This document shows positions 30,228 to 36,133 of a stretch of DNA of 36,133 nucleotides, in pieces. The position numbers and the translations under genes were made by a program. Under the pieces are notes generated by a model that ran no database searches, was not told the origin of the DNA, and saw nothing but the letters and a program-made list of their open reading frames with translations. The DNA comes from Tannerella sp. (lineage in GTDB: Bacteria; Bacteroidota; Bacteroidia; Bacteroidales; Tannerellaceae). The stretch covers positions 1 to 36,133 of the forward strand of contig JAIRZY010000095.1 in assembly GCA_031266995.1 (NCBI GenBank), written 5' to 3'. Position 1 is the stretch's first letter. Every line of letters starts with the position of its first letter.

Positions 30228-33200
30228 ATGAAGAGCACAAGAATCATCAAGCATAAATGGCTATATTCTGCCGTTTATTTAGTTTTTTTATCCTTTACCA
30301 TCGCGTTACATGCAGGAGAGGCACAGGAGAAACTCACCCTTTCCTTTTCAGACCTCCCTCTGTCGGAAGCCATCAGGAAGGTAGAAGGCGCAAGCAGCTA
30401 CACATTTTTCTACGACGCCGTCCGCACGAACCTCGGCCAGCGCGTCAGCCTCGACGCCGCAGGGCTGGACATGGACCGGGCGATGGCAAACATGCTGAAG
30501 TCCACGAACCTGACGTTCGACATCACCAACCGTCAGATAGCCCTCATCCCCCGCCGCGAACAGGCGGACAGCCCGATGCAGAACAGCCCCGCACGCCGCA
30601 TTACCGGCACCGTCGTCGACGAGCAGGGCGAGGCCATCATCGGCGCTAACGTACTTGAAAAAGGCGCTGGTAACGGAACGGTCACCGACACGGAAGGACA
30701 CTTCTCACTGAGCGTGCAGGAGAACGCCATCCTGCAGGTTTCATTCATCGGTTATATCACACAGGAGGTCAGCGCATTACCGGGGGGGGGCACTCCTCTG
30801 GTTATCAGGTTGTTAGAAGACCTTCAGGCGCTTGACGAGGTCGTCGTCGTCGGATACGGCACCCAGAAGAAGATTACCCTGACCGGCGCCGTAGCCGCAA
30901 TCGGCAGCGACGAAATCCTCACGACCAAGAGCGAGAACGTGGAAAACATGCTCGCCGGAAAGATCGCAGGTGTGAAGATCACGCAGAAGACGTCCGAGCC
31001 GGGCGCCTACAGCAACGACTTCCAGATACGCGGCATGGGCGAGCCGCTGATCATCGTCGACGGCGTGCCGCGCGACAACTTCAATCGCCTCGACCCGAAT
31101 GAGATTGAATCCATCTCCGTCCTCAAGGACGCCTCGGCCTCGATCTACGGCGTCCGCGCTGCCAACGGCGTCGTACTGGTCACGACCCGCAAGGGCACGA
31201 AGGGCGCCGCCTTCCGCCTTGACTATAACGGCTATGCAGGCCTGCAGCACATGATCAACCAGCCCCAGCCGCTCGACGCCATCGGCTTCATGCAGCTACA
31301 GAACGAGAAGGCTTTTAACGGCGGCAGCACAACGCCGTCGTATCCCCAGTCCTCGTTTGACCCCTACCTGAACGGTACGCGACAGTCCACCGACTGGCAG
31401 TCCGCAACGATGCGCGAGGAGGCGTTTCAGACGCAGCACAGCATCAGCGCAACGGGCGGGACGGAAAAGCTCACATACTTCGTCAACTTCGCCTACAATC
31501 AGCAGGACGGTTTCTGGAAGAGTAACGACCTCTACTACAAGCGCTTCAACCTGCGCTCCAACGTGACCGCAGAGCTGGCCAAAGGCCTGAAGACGGACAT
31601 CTCGATAAACCTGACGGAGGATACGAAAAACCAGCCTTCGTCATGGTCTACATGGAACCTGTTCAAGGGCTTCTGGACCCAGATCCCGCTCAATCCCTAC
31701 TACGTGAACGACGACCCGAACTACCCGTTTTTCGCTGCCGACGGGCTGCACCCGGACTATATGACCGACGCCTCGAAGTCCGGCTATCAGAGGCGAAATC
31801 AGCGTATCATCCAGACCAACATGGCGCTCGAGTGGGACGTTCCGTGGGTCGCCGGACTCAAGGCAAAGGGCATGTACAGCTACGACTACAAGGAGTATGA
31901 GGACAAGAACTTTCGCAAGTCATTCAATCTCTATACTTACGATGAAGCATCGGCCACGTACTCGGCCGCTGCCGTGAACGCCCCGACACGCCTCACACGG
32001 CGGTATTACGGCTTCAAAAACACGCTGATGCAGCTCTCTCTCAACTACAGTCACACGTTCAACGCCAGCCACAACGTCGGCGCCCTCCTGCTCTATGAAG
32101 AGGGCAGTCGCGAGGGCGATAACTTCTACGCACAGAGGGACTACAGCATGGACGCCCTCGACCAGCTATTTGCCGGTAACAGCACGAATCAGGTGGGCAA
32201 CATGGGCACAGGACGCAGCGACCTCTTCCACTATACCAACAAGGCATGGGTCGGACGTGTGAACTACGACTTCGACTCGCGCTACATCGCTGAGTTCAGC
32301 TTCCGCTACGACGGATCCTCCCGCTTTATGGCCGGCCATCAGTGGGGCTTCTTCCCCGCCGGATCCATCGGGTGGCGCATGTCCGAAGAGGCATTTATGA
32401 AGAACAGCGACGCGCTGCGCAATGTCTCGAACCTGAAGTGGAGGCTGTCATACGGCATCATGGGTGATGATAATGCATCAAGCTACCAGTTCCTCTCCGG
32501 ATACACCTATCCGTCCAACGGATACGTCTTTGGCGACAGCTACGTCAACGCGCTGGGAATGCGCGGCATGCCGAACCAGGCGATTACATGGTTTGAGGCT
32601 GCGGTGCTCAACGCCGGCGTCGACGTCGACCTCTGGCACGGCCTTCTCGGCATCAGCCTCGACGCCTTTGAGCGCAACCGCTCGAACCTCCTGGCGACGC
32701 GCAGTCAGAGCCTTCCCGGCCTCGTCGGATCAAACCTGCCGCAGGAAAACCTCGAAAGCGACCGCACGCGCGGCTTCGAGCTGACGCTGACACACCGCCA
32801 TCGCCTCGGTAAGGACTTCTCGTACAACGTGTCCGGAAACATGTCCATGGCTCGCACGATGTGGAAATACCGCGAGATTGCACGTCAGGGAAATTCCTAT
32901 CTCGACTGGCGTAACAACCAGAACGGGCGATGGAACGATGTATGGTGGGGCTGGGAAAACACGGGCCGCTTCCAGACCTTCGACCAGATCTATTCGGGCA
33001 TCATTTATAACAAAAGTCGCGGCAACTCGCTCATGCTGCCCGGAGACCTGATCTACGACGACTGGAATGGCGACGGTATCATAGATGACAACGACATCCA
33101 CCCCATAGGAATAAGCACCTCCATACGCAAGCGCGATGACAACAATAACCCGCTGTATAACGGCGGAATGCCCCTGATCAGCTATGGCCTGACGCTTGGC

Positions 33201-33674
33201 GCCGAATACCGAAACTTCGACCTTAACCTCGTCTTCCAGGGCACGGCGATGAGCTGGCTCCGCTACCCCGAGCAGTTGGAAATGCCCCTGCCGTGGAACC
33301 GCAACGGGCTGGACATGTTCCTCGACCGCTGGCACCGCGTGGATCAGCTCGATCCCAACAGTGCATGGGTCGCAGGTGACTTCCCCTCGACCTTTCGCGA
33401 CAACGGGCGCAGCGACTTCATCACGCCACAGTCTACCTACTGGATACAGAATGCATCCTACCTGCGCCTGAAGAGCGTCGAACTCGGATACACGCTGCCC
33501 GCGCACCTCATCCGCGTCGTGGGAATGCAGTCTGCACGCGTCTTTTTCAGTGGCTACAATCTGCTGACGTTCACCGGCCTCCGTTACTGTGACCCGGAGC
33601 ATACCGCGGAAGATTACGGATACATCTATCCCCTGAACCAGACGTTCAACTTCGGCGTAAACGTTTCATTCTAA
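30228..33674 (+). CDS. SusC/RagA-family TonB-dependent transporter with STN signalling domain
   Basis: This 1148-residue outer-membrane importer can also signal. A signal peptide (to about 33, ALHAGEA) precedes an STN (secretin/TonB short N-terminal) domain (about 35-105: LTLSFSDLPLSEAIRKV, FDITNRQIALI). That is the part that contacts a FecR-type protein, here the neighbour upstream. A carboxypeptidase-regulatory-like domain follows (about 122-205, ITGTVVDEQGEAIIGANV), then VVVVGYGTQKK, the plug (about 225-330) and the barrel, ending FNFGVNVSF. A run of nine G (30782-30790) encodes PGGG near residue 185 and could slip. It differs from the first SusC, which lacks STN, so the two importers are probably controlled differently. 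Confidence 0.97.
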   Translation: MKSTRIIKHKWLYSAVYLVFLSFTIALHAGEAQEKLTLSFSDLPLSEAIRKVEGASSYTFFYDAVRTNLGQRVSLDAAGLDMDRAMANMLKSTNLTFDITNRQIALIPRREQADSPMQNSPARRITGTVVDEQGEAIIGANVLEKGAGNGTVTDTEGHFSLSVQENAILQVSFIGYITQEVSALPGGGTPLVIRLLEDLQALDEVVVVGYGTQKKITLTGAVAAIGSDEILTTKSENVENMLAGKIAGVKITQKTSEPGAYSNDFQIRGMGEPLIIVDGVPRDNFNRLDPNEIESISVLKDASASIYGVRAANGVVLVTTRKGTKGAAFRLDYNGYAGLQHMINQPQPLDAIGFMQLQNEKAFNGGSTTPSYPQSSFDPYLNGTRQSTDWQSATMREEAFQTQHSISATGGTEKLTYFVNFAYNQQDGFWKSNDLYYKRFNLRSNVTAELAKGLKTDISINLTEDTKNQPSSWSTWNLFKGFWTQIPLNPYYVNDDPNYPFFAADGLHPDYMTDASKSGYQRRNQRIIQTNMALEWDVPWVAGLKAKGMYSYDYKEYEDKNFRKSFNLYTYDEASATYSAAAVNAPTRLTRRYYGFKNTLMQLSLNYSHTFNASHNVGALLLYEEGSREGDNFYAQRDYSMDALDQLFAGNSTNQVGNMGTGRSDLFHYTNKAWVGRVNYDFDSRYIAEFSFRYDGSSRFMAGHQWGFFPAGSIGWRMSEEAFMKNSDALRNVSNLKWRLSYGIMGDDNASSYQFLSGYTYPSNGYVFGDSYVNALGMRGMPNQAITWFEAAVLNAGVDVDLWHGLLGISLDAFERNRSNLLATRSQSLPGLVGSNLPQENLESDRTRGFELTLTHRHRLGKDFSYNVSGNMSMARTMWKYREIARQGNSYLDWRNNQNGRWNDVWWGWENTGRFQTFDQIYSGIIYNKSRGNSLMLPGDLIYDDWNGDGIIDDNDIHPIGISTSIRKRDDNNNPLYNGGMPLISYGLTLGAEYRNFDLNLVFQGTAMSWLRYPEQLEMPLPWNRNGLDMFLDRWHRVDQLDPNSAWVAGDFPSTFRDNGRSDFITPQSTYWIQNASYLRLKSVELGYTLPAHLIRVVGMQSARVFFSGYNLLTFTGLRYCDPEHTAEDYGYIYPLNQTFNFGVNVSF

Positions 33675-33695
33675 CAACTTAGAACATATACAATC

Positions 33696-35486
33696 ATGAA
33701 GATAAACAGATATACATGGATAATCGCCCTCGTGATCGCGATGGCGACGGCGTGCAACGACCTCGATGTGCCGCCGATCAATATCGTCGGAGACCAGGAC
33801 GTCTTTACCTCCGAATCGGGGATTACCGCCTACATAGCACGGCTTTACCGCGACCTCCCGATCGAGGATTTTATGACCAACGCCGGCGGAATGCGTTCCA
33901 ACCCCGAAGGAAGCGCGCAGGAGTATACCGACGAGTCACTGAACCCTAATCCGCGCCGCAGCAACCTCAGCGGCACGGACTTTAACTACTACGACTATGC
34001 CCCTGTTCGCAACATGAACTATTTCCTGCAGGAGTTCCCGACCTACGCCGGCGACTTCCCCCAAAGCGCGGCAGACGCCTGGCTCGGTGAGCTTTACTTC
34101 CTCCGCGCCTACCACTACTACGCGATGGTGAAACGCTACGGAGGTGTGCCCATCGTGCAGGAGGTGATGAACTACACGGGGCAGCCCGTTGACGAGCTGA
34201 AACGTCCGCGAAACACCGAGTCCGACTGCATCGACTTCATACTCAGTGACCTCGACGAGGCCATACGCCTTCTCCCGGACGCCAGCCTGGCCGCCGGTCG
34301 CGCAAACCGCTTCATCGCATACGGCATGAAGGCGCGCGTCGCACTGTATGCCGCGTCCGTCGCAAAGTACGGAACGGTGCAGCTCGACGGCGTCCTGGGC
34401 ATACCCGCCACTCGCGCGCGCGATCTATATATAATAGCCTACGACGCGGCGCGCGAAACAGCCCGCGGAGGGTATGAACTCTACAACAAGGGTGGCGACC
34501 TCGCAGCCAACTATTCGAACATCTTCCTCGACCGCAGCAGCACCGAGAACATGTTCGTCAAGTACTACAAATATCCCGACTTTGCCCATCACTACGAGCT
34601 GTTCATGATACCCTGGCAGATACGCGGCGCGCAAAACTATTCCAGCCGTGGTAACCCGACCCTCGACTTCATAGAACGCTTCGATGACGCGGACGGTAAC
34701 CCCTTCATACTTAACACGGGAACGGACGACGCACCGGTCTATTACACCAACCGCACCGACCTCTTCGAGCGTGCCGAACCCCGCCTGCAGGGCATCGTCA
34801 TCTTCCCCGGAGGCGAATACAAGGGCACGGTGATTGACGTGCGCAAAGGCATCGTAGAAGCCGGACACCCCGTCACCGACGTCACCTCGACCGACAGCTT
34901 CACCGACGAATACAACGGCATGACCATTCAGGGAGCCAGCGGAATGGGATACAACGAGACGACCTCGACCGGCTTCTATATCCGCAAGTACCTCGATCCC
35001 TCGATCCCCCGTGCCGAGGTAGCGCTCGACCGCACCGAGACGCCGTGGATCGAAATGCGCTATGCCGAGATGCTGCTCGTGCGCGCCGAGGCAGCCGTTG
35101 AATTACAGACGTTTGGCGACGCATCACGCATGGACGACGCCGCCGGCTGCATGAGAGCCATACGCGAACGCGCCGGAGCAAAGCGCATGTTCACCGCCCA
35201 GGACCTCACCGTCGACCTCGTTCGTAACGAACGCCGCATGGAGCTGTTTTTTGAAAACAAAACCTTCTGGGATCTAAAGCGCTGGCGCACCTTTGACCGC
35301 GAGTTCTCCAACCGGGAAATGCGCGTCCTCTGGCCCATATACGTCTATGATCAGCAGAAATATTACATGAAGAAAACCGTCTTCAATGAGTTTCGATACA
35401 CCTTCCAGCCCGTACTCTACTACCAGAAAGTGCCCGAGGCCGAAATTCAGAAGAATACGCTCCTCATTCAGAACCCCGGTTACTAA
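33696..35486 (+). CDS. SusD/RagB-family substrate-binding lipoprotein
   Basis: This 596-residue surface lipoprotein is the partner of the second SusC, 21 bp upstream. The lipobox is ATAC with Cys20. Typical SusD stretches are LGELYFLRAYHYYAMVKRYGGVPIV near 130-150 and, at the C terminus, EMRYAEMLLVRAEAAVEL, then NERRMELFFENKTFWDLKRWRTFD. It is larger than the first SusD (453 aa) by loops around 250-400, so its ligand probably differs. The DUF3823 lipoprotein follows after 19 bp, a common Bacteroidetes SusCD-plus-one arrangement. Confidence 0.96.
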   Translation: MKINRYTWIIALVIAMATACNDLDVPPINIVGDQDVFTSESGITAYIARLYRDLPIEDFMTNAGGMRSNPEGSAQEYTDESLNPNPRRSNLSGTDFNYYDYAPVRNMNYFLQEFPTYAGDFPQSAADAWLGELYFLRAYHYYAMVKRYGGVPIVQEVMNYTGQPVDELKRPRNTESDCIDFILSDLDEAIRLLPDASLAAGRANRFIAYGMKARVALYAASVAKYGTVQLDGVLGIPATRARDLYIIAYDAARETARGGYELYNKGGDLAANYSNIFLDRSSTENMFVKYYKYPDFAHHYELFMIPWQIRGAQNYSSRGNPTLDFIERFDDADGNPFILNTGTDDAPVYYTNRTDLFERAEPRLQGIVIFPGGEYKGTVIDVRKGIVEAGHPVTDVTSTDSFTDEYNGMTIQGASGMGYNETTSTGFYIRKYLDPSIPRAEVALDRTETPWIEMRYAEMLLVRAEAAVELQTFGDASRMDDAAGCMRAIRERAGAKRMFTAQDLTVDLVRNERRMELFFENKTFWDLKRWRTFDREFSNREMRVLWPIYVYDQQKYYMKKTVFNEFRYTFQPVLYYQKVPEAEIQKNTLLIQNPGY

Positions 35487-35505
35487 CCTAAAAACCTTGA
35501 CAGAG

Positions 35506-36133
35506 ATGAAACAAATCAATTCATTCACAGCGGCCTTCTGCGCCGCCGCAATACTCGCCGCAGGCCTCGCCTCGTGCGAAACAGACAACTACGACGGCCC
35601 CGACTGCACGCTCGAAGGCCGCGTCATAGACACCGTAACCGGCCGTCCCCTCCTCACCGAGCAGCCCGACGGCTTCCGCATACGCTACGACGAGACAAGC
35701 TGGGGAGACAACCCCGTCGCGCAGTACTTCTGGGCGCGCGCCGATGGCACCTTTACCAACACACGCCTCTTCGCAGGTACATACAGCGTTACGCCCGTAG
35801 AAGGAGCCTTCGTCACGCCCGCCGCGCAGACCGTCACCATGCAGCCCGGCGCCACCACGTCGGTCGAATTCACCGTCACGCCCTACATCAGCTTCCGCGA
35901 CGTCGCCATCGCACCCGCCGGCCCCACATCCGTCCGGGTCACCTTCACCCTCTCGCGCAACGTCGCCTCCGCACCCCTGCAGGACTACCGTGTCTTCGCC
36001 TCCTCAAAGACACCCTACGTCGGCACCATTGTCTTCGAGACCGCCATCAGTACAGATGCTATCCCCCTGACCGAGGCCGACATGGATCATCCGCTCACCC
36101 TCGTACTCGAAAACTACGAGCCGGGCACGACCT
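35506..36133 (+). CDS. DUF3823-type lipoprotein, cut by window end
   Basis: This gene is absent from the ORF track because no stop is reached; 209 codons are visible. The signal peptide ends in the lipobox GLASC (Cys24), followed by ETDNYDGPD. Segments such as LEGRVIDTVTGRPLLTEQPDGFRIRY, FWARADGTFTNTRLFAGTYSVTPVEGAF and VEFTVTPYI match my recollection of DUF3823 proteins, which commonly follow SusC/SusD and have two beta-sandwich domains. It is probably a surface glycan- or ligand-binding accessory, but its function is unknown. The ATG at 35506 lies 19 bp after the SusD stop. Confidence 0.9.
   Translation, partial: MKQINSFTAAFCAAAILAAGLASCETDNYDGPDCTLEGRVIDTVTGRPLLTEQPDGFRIRYDETSWGDNPVAQYFWARADGTFTNTRLFAGTYSVTPVEGAFVTPAAQTVTMQPGATTSVEFTVTPYISFRDVAIAPAGPTSVRVTFTLSRNVASAPLQDYRVFASSKTPYVGTIVFETAISTDAIPLTEADMDHPLTLVLENYEPGTT

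Noticed and set aside
30782-30790. G9 run as a sequencing error
   Set aside because: The reading frame is intact across it on both sides and the flanking protein matches the family, so the length given is at least in frame.
8037-35486. Classical polysaccharide utilization locus
   Set aside because: No glycoside hydrolase, lyase or sulfatase is encoded; all enzymes in the SusCD regions are peptidases.

Overview
The window looks like chromosomal DNA of a GC-rich Bacteroidales bacterium. The evidence is two SusC/SusD pairs, a FecR anti-sigma protein, promoter -7 elements of the Bacteroidetes form TAnnTTTG, few Shine-Dalgarno sites, and lipoproteins with a Cys shortly after the signal peptide. 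A Tannerella-like oral or gut species is possible, but the sequence alone does not settle the species. I see no rRNA, tRNA, phage, insertion sequence or CRISPR array.

Layout. (1) 1-566 is non-coding, with a palindromic element and a 42-bp tandem array. (2) 567-6671 is minus-strand housekeeping: a ClC channel with CBS domains, a polyprenyl-phosphate sugar transferase, a Sua5/YciO protein, an OmpA-type lipoprotein with a small acidic partner, and cysK. (3) 6796-7452 is a LuxR-type response regulator, divergent from cysK. (4) 8037-17053 is a plus-strand operon: SusC, SusD, an S9 serine peptidase and an M14 metallocarboxypeptidase. (5) 17553-20052 is a translationally coupled minus-strand trio: ATP-grasp protein, CDP-alcohol phosphatidyltransferase and HAD phosphatase. 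(6) 20134-21078 is a flavin oxidoreductase. (7) 21472-22635 holds two small exported proteins around a long inverted-repeat element. (8) 23100-28772 is a minus-strand operon of three more M14 peptidases. (9) 29053 to the end holds FecR, an STN-type SusC, SusD and the start of a DUF3823 lipoprotein.

Function. Five exported peptidases stand beside two outer-membrane SusCD importers, and no glycoside hydrolase is present. The likely theme is capture and trimming of peptides or proteins, a proteolytic counterpart of a polysaccharide utilization locus. The second importer has the STN domain needed to signal to FecR, but the sigma factor that normally sits beside FecR is absent from the window.

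Most unusual signal. Three intergenic tandem arrays (about 299-481, 17151-17457 and 22751-22907) have unrelated sequences but the same geometry. Each has a 42-bp unit made of two different palindromes whose centres are exactly 21 bp apart, about two turns of B-DNA. Stem sequences change in a compensatory way, and entirely different palindromes appear exactly in phase at array ends. All three arrays lie beside gene 3' ends; two lie between convergent genes. This looks like selection on spaced palindromes rather than on sequence.
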